Assembly (NCBI GenBank): GCA_016235425.1
Contig: JACRLC010000088.1
Coordinates: 1-64,000 of the forward strand
Direction: 5' to 3'
Origin: Chloroflexota bacterium
Lineage (GTDB): Bacteria; Chloroflexota; Anaerolineae; Anaerolineales; Villigracilaceae
Length of the DNA stretch: 64,000 nucleotides
Numbering within the stretch: position 1 is the first letter of the stretch; every line of letters begins with the position of its first letter. The position numbers and the translations under genes were made by a program. Under the pieces are notes generated by a model. It worked only from the letters and a program-made list of their open reading frames with translations. It was not told the DNA's origin and ran no database searches. Below are positions 53,278 to 62,413 of the stretch, piece after piece.

Positions 53278-54294
53278 TTAATCCGCGGGCCAATCCATTA
53301 ATTCTGTAAAAAGGTTCCGCCACATTTCATCGTCCGGGTGATTATACCCAAACTCGATCTCGGAACGAATCGCTTTTTCAACACAGCAGGATAACATCCC
53401 ATAGCGGAGCGGAAGCAGGACAAATTTCTCCGGCTGACCATACGCTTTCAGGTACTCAGGAATAACATCGCTTCTCCATCGGGACAATATGCCTGCCGCC
53501 GTTTTCGCGGCATTTTCATCCCCCAGGCGGCGCGCGGCTGTAAATGCTCCCGCCATAATGAACAGGTACACATCCAGGCTTGCATCTGTTGACCAACGCG
53601 CAAATTGCCAATCCACAATCATCAACCTGTCTTGCGAAGGTTCGCGGATCAGGTTGCCATGCCAGAAGTCGCCCTGGAGCAAAATCTTGTGGCTGGCATT
53701 GGCGGCGCTCGTCTTTATGAAATTTGTGAGGTCATTCAACGCTTGAATTTCTTTTTCCGTGAGGCTGAACAATTGCTGGAATTTATCGGCTTTCGTTTGA
53801 AAATCTTCAAAAGGGCGGTCACTGTCTTTTATAACGGTGGCAGTTTTATCGTCCAGGTAACGAAGCGAACGGGCTACTTTAACGGCTAATGCTATCGTGT
53901 CGTCGGTCTTCTTCCACAGAGTCCCTTTTGAGGCGCGCGTCAAACTTTCGCCGTTCAAAAAGGAAAGAATCAAAATGGATTGACTGCCAAGCTGGGTGAA
54001 GGCGATGGGCTTGGGCAGGTAGAGGCTTGCTTCGTCGCCAAGAATGGCCCAGAGGTCGGTGAGGCGGTCGAATTCGATTTTCAGCATCCAGTCATTTTGC
54101 GGGATGCGCGGCGCTTTCACCACCAGCACAGGCTCGGAACCCGCGCCCTCGAAGCCGAAGAAAATGACGCTGTCGTTGAGGTCAGCCGCGCCGTTTGCAA
54201 GCAATACCCAGCGCAACGCGGAGGGATACAGGGGACGGCCTTGCTCTCGAAGCGAGGTTACATACGCGGAAAGATCATGGATGAAAGCATTCAT
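53278..54294 (-). CDS. Aminoglycoside phosphotransferase-like kinase
   Basis: 338 residues of the APH/choline kinase fold. The catalytic loop is LQGDFWHGNLI with the metal-binding Asp in MIVDWQFARWSTDASLDV. The N-terminal lobe has ILILSFLNGESLT. It probably phosphorylates a sugar or lipid in the exopolysaccharide pathway rather than an antibiotic. It overlaps the methyltransferase-like gene by 4 nt (ATGA). Confidence 0.75.
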   Translation of the reverse strand: MNAFIHDLSAYVTSLREQGRPLYPSALRWVLLANGAADLNDSVIFFGFEGAGSEPVLVVKAPRIPQNDWMLKIEFDRLTDLWAILGDEASLYLPKPIAFTQLGSQSILILSFLNGESLTRASKGTLWKKTDDTIALAVKVARSLRYLDDKTATVIKDSDRPFEDFQTKADKFQQLFSLTEKEIQALNDLTNFIKTSAANASHKILLQGDFWHGNLIREPSQDRLMIVDWQFARWSTDASLDVYLFIMAGAFTAARRLGDENAAKTAAGILSRWRSDVIPEYLKAYGQPEKFVLLPLRYGMLSCCVEKAIRSEIEFGYNHPDDEMWRNLFTELMDWPAD

Positions 54295-54989
54295 CGCGTT
54301 TCGGCGGAGGCAATCGCAAAATAAAACGGCAGGAATTTCGAAAGTACGGAAGTAAAGACGGGGGAAGAAAACAGGTTCAAAAGCGGGTTGGGGATTTTAT
54401 ATTTGTAGCGGCGTTGAAGGATGAAGCGGAGGTTTTCAGGTTTTGGCGAAAAAATAAATTCAGGCATGGCGAGGTTTGGGAAAACGCCATAAATTTCAAC
54501 GGAGGAATAATTGGCAATGCCGCGCAAAAGGCCCAACATGTTGTTGATTGTAGAATAAGTATGCTCCGAATCAGAACTGCGCCGAATACCCCAGGGATTT
54601 GCAAAGCCAAACAACATGGAGCCGCCGGGGCGAAGCAGGCGGCGGATATTTTGATGAAACTGCCGGTTTTCAATTTTTAAAATGCCAGAAGGGATGCCCA
54701 AAGGAAGCGCGATAATATCGAATGAAGATGGAGGGAAAGGCGGGAACAAATAATCCGCAAACAGGACGTTCCCATTTTTTACGGAAGATTCACGATTCCG
54801 ATATGCAGAAATATTCGAGCGCCAGGTTATCGCTTTGACATCGCCGCCCAAAGATAACGCGAACTCGTCACAGCCGTGGGTGATGATGAGCACGCGGCTG
54901 CCATTTGCGATGGGAAGTAAAAAACGCCAGTCTGCGCTGCAACCGGGGAGCGAGGGGACCGCCTGAACTGCGCGAGCATGATCCGGCAT
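54291..54989 (-). CDS. Class I SAM methyltransferase-like protein
   Basis: 232 residues with a Rossmann-like core: RVLIITHGCDEFALSLG (motif I, with His-Gly-Cys rather than Gly-rich), FDIIALPLG (motif IV) and RRLLRPGGSMLFGFANP (motif VI). The glycine-rich loop is poorly conserved, so SAM binding is uncertain. The last 60 residues are hydrophobic/basic. It is coupled to the APH-like kinase, and 3 bp from the sulfotransferase gene. Confidence 0.6.
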   Translation of the reverse strand: MPDHARAVQAVPSLPGCSADWRFLLPIANGSRVLIITHGCDEFALSLGGDVKAITWRSNISAYRNRESSVKNGNVLFADYLFPPFPPSSFDIIALPLGIPSGILKIENRQFHQNIRRLLRPGGSMLFGFANPWGIRRSSDSEHTYSTINNMLGLLRGIANYSSVEIYGVFPNLAMPEFIFSPKPENLRFILQRRYKYKIPNPLLNLFSSPVFTSVLSKFLPFYFAIASAETR

Positions 54990-54992
54990 GGT

Positions 54993-55784
54993 TTACTCAT
55001 CCATTGAGGCGCACAGATCCAAATCCACCATGCTGTACCCAAAGGAATTAAGGCGGGTTTCAAAGCGCTTGACCATGGAACGAGTCTCGAACCCGGGGAA
55101 GAATCGGTTTTGGTCTCTTTGCCAGAAATTGAAATATTTGTCATTCACTTTGGATAGAATTCGCTGTTCCACGGGATGCTCACTCAATTCCAAAAAGGAA
55201 TAAAGCCTGTTCACCCATTGACCGGGATTGGATACGAACTGCTCGTATTTTATTACCATGACGTTTTTGAGATGCGGACGGTCTGCCCGAAATATTTCAT
55301 GGCAAACCAGCCAGTGCTCGAAAATACGGGAGAGTCTTCTCCAGTTTATGCGATATCTCCGATACCAGGCGCGGGTGGCGTATGAAACCGCGAGCGGGTG
55401 GCGCATCATCACGATGAAGCAGGAGTTCGGGAACATGGCTTGAAGGAAGCGGGTTCTGATCAAATTGGGAGGCGACTTCTCCAACAAATACTTCCTGCTC
55501 AGATCCCAGTAAGGACTCCACTCTGAGAACAGTTTTTCACGGTTCTCATCGGATACGAGATGAGAAGCTTCTGTAAGATGGGCTTCCTGATGAAATCCAA
55601 ATTTACCCGCGCCGCCGTAATAGCCGGAAGGCCGGTACACGGTTTGGAGATGCATGCCCTCATTCTCAGGAGAAGTTGTGTCATGAAACCCGCTCACGTG
55701 AGGATGGTCACGGAGGGAACGAAATAATACGGAGGTTCCACTGCGATGCAAGCCGCAAACGAAGACAAATCGGTGATCGTTCAT
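54993..55784 (-). CDS. Sulfotransferase
   Basis: 263 residues. PAPS-binding is indicated by FVFVCGLHRSGTSVLFRSL (5'-phosphosulfate loop, about 6-24) and CFIVMMRHPLAVSYATRAWYRRYR (3'-phosphate motif with Arg/Ser). MLVIKYEQFV-type text (VMVIKYEQFVSNPGQWVNRLYSFL) is the usual later helix. It would sulfate a sugar of the polymer or its lipid carrier. A second, unrelated-looking member is at 58910. Confidence 0.85.
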   Translation of the reverse strand: MNDHRFVFVCGLHRSGTSVLFRSLRDHPHVSGFHDTTSPENEGMHLQTVYRPSGYYGGAGKFGFHQEAHLTEASHLVSDENREKLFSEWSPYWDLSRKYLLEKSPPNLIRTRFLQAMFPNSCFIVMMRHPLAVSYATRAWYRRYRINWRRLSRIFEHWLVCHEIFRADRPHLKNVMVIKYEQFVSNPGQWVNRLYSFLELSEHPVEQRILSKVNDKYFNFWQRDQNRFFPGFETRSMVKRFETRLNSFGYSMVDLDLCASMDE

Positions 55785-55805
55785 AACAGAATGATTCCCT
55801 TCAAC

Positions 55806-57281
55806 CTACAAGACCTTTTCTTGATCGCCCGCCAGGCGCGCCAAGCGAAGAAGGTTGTCTTTTTCAAACCACCACAGAATCCCCAAATAACTGACGGCTC
55901 CTGTCAAAACGATCAGAGCCAAACGCAGAAACGGGTTCACGTTCACGGTCAAATAAAGGACGGCGAGGGTGACGGGCGTCATCACCAGCGCGCCGCGCAG
56001 GGCTGGCCTCAATTCGCTGAATATATCCCACAACGACACCCGAATGAACTGGGTCGCCATGAACAGGCTGATAATGCGGCGGATGATGATGGCAAACAAC
56101 AGTCCATACGCAATTCCAATCAAGCCGAAACGCGAGCCGATCAGGAGCGACGGGACAATGACAAGCAATGTAATTATGGATAGTTTGAAGAGTATATCCG
56201 GGCGGCCAATGGCTTTATAAACACTGCCGATGTGATAACCAATCGAATAGACCCACGCATAAACGGCCAGCACCATCAGGACAGGTATCGCTTCAAGCCA
56301 CTGTTCGCCAAACAAAACCCGGACGATGGGATCAGCGGCAATCAGCAGCCCCAGGCACACGGGCACTGCCAGCAATTCAATGATCCGCACCGAAGCCAGA
56401 AAACCGCGTCGCATTTCATCCGGTTTATCCTGAATGGAGGAAAATGTCGGGAAGATCACCCCGCCCATCACCCAAAGATTGCCGATCAATAGCATTTCGG
56501 GCAGGCGATATGCCAGTGTATAAACGCTCAATTGCGCCAGACCAAACACCCTGCCAACGATCACGTAATCCAGATTATCCGTAATTACGGTAATAATATC
56601 TATCCCGGTAATTGATGCGCCAAATTTCATCAGTTCCCCAATAAGATTTCTATGCAATGCCAACTGTGGCCGCCACGGCAAAATAATCCACACAAGGACA
56701 ACGGAGACCAGCGCCCCCAACAACTGCCCGGCCACAAGCGACCATACACCAAAACCGGCATAAGCCATCCCTATCGAAACCACTCCCTTCATGATGGCGT
56801 TTCCCATATCCGGGATGAGCTTGCGTTTATAGTCCAATTCCCGCATCAACCAGACAACATGAACAGCACCCAGGGCATTGATGGCAAAGGAAAGCCCCAG
56901 CCATCTTAACACCGGCGTCACCAACGGGTCCTTAAAATAGACAGCAAGCACAGGGGCCAACGGAACAATAATTGCCGACAAGGAAAGCCCCAGGATCAAA
57001 TTCATTGTAAAGACCGTATTGGCGGCATCGTTAACGTCTTCGCGGCGTTGAATCAAGGCCACGCCGAGGCCGAGGTCTTTTACGACTGCAAGATAATTAA
57101 TCGCGACCACGGCTATTGCCACCAAACCAAAATCCCCCTTCGATAACAAGCGCGCCAAAATTGACGTTGTGATCAATACAATTCCCTTGCCCAAACCATA
57201 AGCAAGGAAGTTCCAGATAACCCCGCGAAATGCTTTTCCTGCGATATGCTGACTGCTGTTGGTTCCGGATTCAGTGATCAA
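55806..57281 (-). CDS. Oligosaccharide flippase, PST/Wzx type
   Basis: 491 residues, about 12-14 membrane helices, starting KAFRGVIWNFLAYGLGKGIVLITTSILARLLSKGDFGLVAIAVV, the usual opening of Wzx-like proteins, with a central QRREDVNDAANTVFTMN segment. It should move lipid-linked repeat units to the outer leaflet. It overlaps the following ligase gene by 4 nt. Confidence 0.9.
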   Translation of the reverse strand: MITESGTNSSQHIAGKAFRGVIWNFLAYGLGKGIVLITTSILARLLSKGDFGLVAIAVVAINYLAVVKDLGLGVALIQRREDVNDAANTVFTMNLILGLSLSAIIVPLAPVLAVYFKDPLVTPVLRWLGLSFAINALGAVHVVWLMRELDYKRKLIPDMGNAIMKGVVSIGMAYAGFGVWSLVAGQLLGALVSVVLVWIILPWRPQLALHRNLIGELMKFGASITGIDIITVITDNLDYVIVGRVFGLAQLSVYTLAYRLPEMLLIGNLWVMGGVIFPTFSSIQDKPDEMRRGFLASVRIIELLAVPVCLGLLIAADPIVRVLFGEQWLEAIPVLMVLAVYAWVYSIGYHIGSVYKAIGRPDILFKLSIITLLVIVPSLLIGSRFGLIGIAYGLLFAIIIRRIISLFMATQFIRVSLWDIFSELRPALRGALVMTPVTLAVLYLTVNVNPFLRLALIVLTGAVSYLGILWWFEKDNLLRLARLAGDQEKVL

Positions 57282-58753
57282 AAAGAAGCCTCGAAGGGAG
57301 TAGATTGTTTCAGGTTCTCGAGCATTTCATCGGTCAGTTTGATGCCGGTGATGGCAATCGCGACCAGAATCCAGAAATATCGAATGTATGCGTCGTGCAA
57401 AAAGAAGGCCGCAATCAAATATCCAACAAGGGAAACCTGAATCGAAGAGATCCAGGGCAACCATATTTGTTGAAGCGGGGAACGTTTGAGAGCCGCGGTA
57501 GTCCTTGCCAGGCCGCTGAAAAGCGAGAAAATGATCCCAAGGAATGCGGCCGTTCCAAGAATCCCGGTTTCGGCAAGCAATTGGATGTAAAGCGAATGCG
57601 GATCGCGGGCCTCGGCGCGTACCTCGATGCCGATTACCTGGGCATAGCGCTGATAATTGATCGGATAATTTCCGGTGCCCACGCCTAATAGTGGATGGGC
57701 CGCGAACATGCTCAATCCGGTCAGCATTTCGCTTGTACGACCTCTAAAAGAACTATCCTGATAAATACCATTACTGGCGGTTGGGGAAAGAAATGACAGG
57801 CTTCCAAACCGTTCGATATAACTGGATGGCAGTGCGAACAAGAGAAGGGCCGCCAATATAAGTCCCACCGCCGGCACTATGGGGTTTAGCCGCAATTGGA
57901 ACAGGGTCAATACAAAAGAAATCGCCAACGCAAGGTAAGCCCCGCGGCTATAAGTATTCAGCATTTCATAAAAAAGGATAAGAAATATGACCGCGCCAAT
58001 GAACTTGGTCAGCTTGCTCGGGTCATAAATAATTCTATACAAAACGAGGGGGATGATCGCCACGAGCACCTGGCCCCACATATTTGGAGCATTGATCGGT
58101 CCGCCCATGCGCGGTGTTGAAGAACCCGAAGTGTCGAAGACTTGCTGCATCTGCACCGAGCCAAGGCCTATAAACGTTTGGTTATAATCGCCCGTGACTG
58201 TCTGATATATTCCCAAAAGTGACAACAGCACCGTCGTAATAACGATGATCCATACAGCCAGTTTCCAGGAATGGGGTTGCCGCAATGCAAAGATGATGCA
58301 GTAAATAATCACAATATCCTTGCCTACATCGAGAATCGAAACCATCGCGATATCTTTGTCAGAAGCGGCCAGAAAAGAGAAAACCACGGCAACAAAGAAA
58401 AGAAGCAGAAAGGCCTCAATGCGATTGGTCTCTGATTCACCCGCCGACGTGCGTTCGGCATAAAGATAGCGGATAAGGATGGCGATTGCGACAATCGCCA
58501 CCAGAGGCTTGATGGTGCTTGGATATCCCATGTCGGTTAATAATTTAGAGATATTTGTGTAAATGGCAATAATAAGAATATAAGCGCCCAGGCTGGGTCT
58601 TACAATGATCGCCATTACCATGATCACCCCCAGCAGACCCATCACACTATATAGCCCAATCGAAGTATTGGGATTTCCAACTGCAAGCGTTCCAATTGCC
58701 GCAAGGGCTATTGCCGCCAAGATATAAATAAAGTCATTTCTTCTAATATTCAT
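57278..58753 (-). CDS. O-antigen ligase/polymerase (Wzy_C) family
   Basis: 491 residues with about eleven membrane helices. The large periplasmic loop (about 300-390) contains RGRTSEMLTGLSMFAAHPLLGVGTGNYPINYQRYAQ and EARDPHSLYIQLLAETGILG, the defining Wzy_C motifs. It polymerises or ligates repeat units after the flippase step. A 156-bp gene-free gap (58754-58909) separates it from the second sulfotransferase and shows nothing recognisable. Confidence 0.9.
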   Translation of the reverse strand: MNIRRNDFIYILAAIALAAIGTLAVGNPNTSIGLYSVMGLLGVIMVMAIIVRPSLGAYILIIAIYTNISKLLTDMGYPSTIKPLVAIVAIAILIRYLYAERTSAGESETNRIEAFLLLFFVAVVFSFLAASDKDIAMVSILDVGKDIVIIYCIIFALRQPHSWKLAVWIIVITTVLLSLLGIYQTVTGDYNQTFIGLGSVQMQQVFDTSGSSTPRMGGPINAPNMWGQVLVAIIPLVLYRIIYDPSKLTKFIGAVIFLILFYEMLNTYSRGAYLALAISFVLTLFQLRLNPIVPAVGLILAALLLFALPSSYIERFGSLSFLSPTASNGIYQDSSFRGRTSEMLTGLSMFAAHPLLGVGTGNYPINYQRYAQVIGIEVRAEARDPHSLYIQLLAETGILGTAAFLGIIFSLFSGLARTTAALKRSPLQQIWLPWISSIQVSLVGYLIAAFFLHDAYIRYFWILVAIAITGIKLTDEMLENLKQSTPFEASF

Positions 58754-58909
58754 ATTATTCTCGCTTTCACACGTGCAATCCAGTAAATTACATCAAGCAA
58801 TCACGGTATCGCAACCGGAGACTGTTTGAAATGTACAAGCGCCTATAATAATCTCTTAAGGTCCGTTTCACAAGACATCAGAAAAGAAGCAATATTTCGA
58901 AGTGATCAA

Positions 58910-59692
58910 TCACTCGGAGAGATAAACGGCAAATCTGGTATCCCTCAATACCCGCTGAACTTCATCATAATTAACTATTATTTTTCCCAGATGTTCCGGG
59001 TTTTGTTTTTTGATCTTGATATGGCTGGGATCAATATCCGTCACGCCAAGATATTCACCAACAGCTTGAAATATCTGCATCGGCTCCCTGACCATTTCCT
59101 CGTAAACCACCTCCAAAACGGGCCTGTCTTTGAATCGTTCCCGGGCAAGGTGCTCATCATTCTCGATCTTTTCAAGCCTTTCCAGCAAACTGGATGAATC
59201 CAGAACAATTCGCTTGTCAAGATCATGTTTATCAATGGCCTTGGACGACTTTGTCCACTGCCCTGTTTTAAAAGCCACATCCAGGGAGACGATCGTCCTT
59301 AGGCGATTTCTCCTTGTAAGGTGAATGATCCTGTAGTCGGTATGGGATTGGAATTTTTGCCACTCATCCTCGGTCAGGTGATTGTAAAAAACTTTAAAGC
59401 CGATGATGCAAATCGATTTGTCCTGCTTCTGATAAAGGCTGGAAAGTATTTTTTCAAAATCCCTTCCCTTCCGGCGATTATGGTCGGCAAATATCTCGTG
59501 ATACATCTTTATGCTTTTCGAACTCTTTAAACCGTCAAGCAGATAATTCGAGCCTGTACGAGCATTCCCTAAAATCGCAAAACGCTGGTGAACCGCGTGT
59601 CCGAAGATCTCGAAATAGGCCCGCAATAAGGTCTTTTCATATGATGAAACCAACGTGTCCCTGGATCTTGAAAGTAGTTCTTTTTTGATCAT
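58910..59692 (-). CDS. Sulfotransferase (Stf0/heparan-type)
   Basis: 260 residues. RFAILGNARTGSNYLLDGLKSS is the PAPS 5'-loop; YRIIHLTRRNRLRTIVSLDVAFKTGQW is the 3'-phosphate region. Later VVYEEMVREPMQIFQAVGEYLGV resembles Stf0-like enzymes. The rest is unlike the sulfotransferase at 54993, so the two probably modify different positions. Its start overlaps the end of the secreted-protein gene by 4 nt. Confidence 0.8.
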   Translation of the reverse strand: MIKKELLSRSRDTLVSSYEKTLLRAYFEIFGHAVHQRFAILGNARTGSNYLLDGLKSSKSIKMYHEIFADHNRRKGRDFEKILSSLYQKQDKSICIIGFKVFYNHLTEDEWQKFQSHTDYRIIHLTRRNRLRTIVSLDVAFKTGQWTKSSKAIDKHDLDKRIVLDSSSLLERLEKIENDEHLARERFKDRPVLEVVYEEMVREPMQIFQAVGEYLGVTDIDPSHIKIKKQNPEHLGKIIVNYDEVQRVLRDTRFAVYLSE

Positions 59693-60780
59693 TTTTGAGG
59701 CACCTTTGTGGATGGATAATTCCAGTCAATTACAACATACCAATCCGGGGGAACGTTTCGAAGCATATCAGCAGGCCACATTGCAGAACTCCAGTTTGCA
59801 GTTGCATTACCTTCAGCATACGTTTTAGGATGTCCGCTATCGTCAACGATAAAGCCTCCATACTGTTGCATGCTCAATAACCAGACTTCACACCCTTTCA
59901 CACCCGAACACGCAGATCGCATTTCCTTAAGTGAAATTTCAGGCCGGATCGCAATCCGCGCGCCCTCGGGAATATCAAATTGCGAGGTCCCTTCGCCATC
60001 GGTTTTTGTGAACGGCGGAATCACGGCAGGCCAACCATTGGCCTGACAGACACCCGGTTCGCACGGAAAATCATACGCAATGGTCACCGCATGATCGATC
60101 CTTCCGCGCTCGACCTCACAACGCCGCACAATGCCCGCGAATTGACCAATGCCTCCTCCACGCTGGGCAAATCCTTCCGGCGGGATCCCGGAATTCTCAA
60201 TGTGATACCGGTATGCCCCCCCGGCTGTCCATTCGCCAGCATCAGTGACTGCGCCTTTATTGATCCCCCACTCCTCACCCGTATCGAGGTTAATAACAGC
60301 CAGTTGTCCGTCCGTGCCGGGCGCCGGAACAGCTCCGGCAGGAAGAGGCATCCACACAATATCGCCTGGCGCACCATATTGAATGCTGACATCGTTGATC
60401 GCATCTCGAAAGCGATTGGCATTAAGCCTAACCGGAACCAACGGCGTCTCACTCGAGACGAAATAAATGGGAGGCGCAAATTGGGTTGTATCGGAGCCGA
60501 TCCAATTTGCACTTTCAAAAAACGCGTCCATCATGGCTTCGTTTTCCGGATGGATTTTTGCCAACGACCAATCGATCGGCACATTCCAGATGGAGTCGGC
60601 GGTGTAAGGACGCGTGCAATTGGTATCTTCCATACCGACTGTCGGCGTTGGATCATGCTGATTGACAGGATCATCCGGATCCTTAACCGCAAACAATTTA
60701 TTGGAACTGGAAAAAAAGAGTAATAGGGCGGCAGTAACGATTATCGCAGAAGACCAACTCACAATTTTTTTGTTTTTCAT
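59689..60780 (-). CDS. Secreted protein of unknown function
   Basis: 363 residues with an N-terminal membrane anchor or signal peptide (about 6-27, ending LLLFFSSSNKLFA). The mature part contains SIWNVPIDWSLA, RGGGIGQFAGIVRRCEVERGRIDHAVTIAYDFPC, four to six Cys and ends PPDWYVVIDWNYPSTKVP. It resembles beta-rich extracellular proteins but I recognise no family. By position it may bind or process the exopolysaccharide. Confidence 0.65.
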   Translation of the reverse strand: MKNKKIVSWSSAIIVTAALLLFFSSSNKLFAVKDPDDPVNQHDPTPTVGMEDTNCTRPYTADSIWNVPIDWSLAKIHPENEAMMDAFFESANWIGSDTTQFAPPIYFVSSETPLVPVRLNANRFRDAINDVSIQYGAPGDIVWMPLPAGAVPAPGTDGQLAVINLDTGEEWGINKGAVTDAGEWTAGGAYRYHIENSGIPPEGFAQRGGGIGQFAGIVRRCEVERGRIDHAVTIAYDFPCEPGVCQANGWPAVIPPFTKTDGEGTSQFDIPEGARIAIRPEISLKEMRSACSGVKGCEVWLLSMQQYGGFIVDDSGHPKTYAEGNATANWSSAMWPADMLRNVPPDWYVVIDWNYPSTKVPQK

Positions 60781-60813
60781 AACTCTTATTCACGAAGGGA
60801 GGCGGCGCCAGCA

Positions 60814-61572
60814 TTATTTGAAAGAAGCGCTCGCCATTTCATGCGTGGATTCATTTCTGGTATTGTTCAAATCCCACAAAGCAAATAAACCAACCAGAAC
60901 GAACAGGATGGCATAATTACTTTCCTTTATTTCCTGAACCGCCTGGGCAAACGGAATGACATTATATGTATAACCTGCATCGAATACCGCCTTGGCGATC
61001 TTTGCCAGGGCATAATTATAAAGAAACAAAAAACCGAGGGCCAGCGGAACAATGGGCATGATCCTCTCGATAAATTGTTTGACCGATTTGAACGATAGGC
61101 CGACAACCGGGATCATGATCGTAAAACCAAACCAAAACATGTCAAACATACGGTCGGCGTTAAAAAGATCGCTCTTTTCAACCGCCGCCAGGTTATGCAA
61201 ATTTAGCTCATCCTGAACATTTGTGGTTTCCAATGCCGTGGGCGTTTTAATATTAAAAATCCGTTGTCCCCAGCTTATTTCCTCTCCTGCGCCAAACACG
61301 AATATCACAGCCAGCCCAAGATATACCAATTGCTTAATCCATTTTAGGTTTCGACTTTGATCAAGTCTGCGCGCCCGCAAGAATCCAAAAAAAAACAATA
61401 GACCCGTGATAAATAATGATGAAGCTCCTACTGTTTCAAAGTAACGATCTTCACGAACCGTCGCGCTGAGAACTTGATTTCCGGCGCCCAAAGCAAAAAA
61501 GGTCAGCGTGAGATAAACCGCAATCGCCAAATAAACAGCCGGTTTCGGAAACAAATTGATTTTCACCGTCAT
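60814..61572 (-). CDS. Polytopic membrane protein of unknown function
   Basis: 252 residues from the ATG at 61572; an upstream in-frame ATG (61632) would add a basic leader. Six to seven helices are predicted. The loop with AGEEISWGQRIFNIKTPTALETTNVQDELNLHNLAAV (about 90-130) is the most distinctive part and is shared with other uncharacterised proteins in capsule loci. Function unknown. Confidence 0.65.
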   Translation of the reverse strand: MTVKINLFPKPAVYLAIAVYLTLTFFALGAGNQVLSATVREDRYFETVGASSLFITGLLFFFGFLRARRLDQSRNLKWIKQLVYLGLAVIFVFGAGEEISWGQRIFNIKTPTALETTNVQDELNLHNLAAVEKSDLFNADRMFDMFWFGFTIMIPVVGLSFKSVKQFIERIMPIVPLALGFLFLYNYALAKIAKAVFDAGYTYNVIPFAQAVQEIKESNYAILFVLVGLFALWDLNNTRNESTHEMASASFK

Positions 61573-61701
61573 CCTCTTTCTCTTTATAATTCTAAGGGTA
61601 TACAAACCATGATTGAAAATCACGCCAATCATTGCTTTCAGAGATACTACATGATTCGAAATAATGGAATTGAGACTCGAATGGAGCCCTGTATTTACAG
61701 A

Positions 61702-62385
61702 CTAATGCGCGCCGCGTCTCTGCAATACGGCTATAAATGTGCGGAATAAAATACTCATGTCAAACCACCAACCGGCCCGTTCGATATATGCGATATCCAG
61801 CCGCAAACGATCATCGAATTCCAATCGTGCGCGGCCCATGATCTGCCATAACCCCGTCATTCCAGGGATGACATCAAGGCGTTCCGTGTGCCATAATTTA
61901 TAGGTTTCCGCTCCAAACGAAGTGGGACGCGGCCCTACCAGGGTCATTTGACCCAGCAAGACATTTATCAACTGCGGCAACTCATCCAGGCTTGTCTTTC
62001 TCAAGAAGCCTCCCACACGCGTAACGCGAGGATCGTTGGTTATCTTGAAATCGGGCCATTGGAGTTCATTGAGATGCGCATATTTGGCTTTCAACTCTTC
62101 CGCATTTGGAACCATGGTGCGAAATTTATACATGCCAAATCGCCGTCCCCCGCGGCCGGTTCGCGCCTGTTTAAACATGACCGGCCCACCCAGTGAGGTG
62201 ACCCGGATAATCAACGCGATGACCGCCAGGGCCAACATCCAAAATGGCATTGTTAGAATAACCAGAATCAAATCTGTGGCACGCTTGACGCGTAAATACG
62301 CCTGACCTGTGAGAAGTCGTTTCCGCGGATCGAATTTTCTTATCCAGATTTCGTCCTTGTTGTAAATCGATTCCAGGCTAGCCAC
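61702..62385 (-). CDS. Polyprenyl-phosphate sugar-1-phosphate transferase (priming enzyme)
   Basis: 227 residues, short WbaP/EpsL-type enzyme. One membrane helix (about 37-60) precedes KRATDLI, FKQARTGRGGRRFGMYKFRTMVPNAEE, DPRVTRVGGFLRKTSLDELPQLINVLLGQMTLVGPRPTS and GMTGLWQIMGRARLEFDDRLRLDIAYIERA. It starts repeat-unit synthesis on undecaprenyl phosphate and so is expected to act first in the pathway. Its gene lies near the left-going end of the locus. Confidence 0.92.
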   Translation of the reverse strand: MASLESIYNKDEIWIRKFDPRKRLLTGQAYLRVKRATDLILVILTMPFWMLALAVIALIIRVTSLGGPVMFKQARTGRGGRRFGMYKFRTMVPNAEELKAKYAHLNELQWPDFKITNDPRVTRVGGFLRKTSLDELPQLINVLLGQMTLVGPRPTSFGAETYKLWHTERLDVIPGMTGLWQIMGRARLEFDDRLRLDIAYIERAGWWFDMSILFRTFIAVLQRRGAH

Positions 62386-62413
62386 AAATATGATCTCTCC
62401 TGCTCTTCATTAT

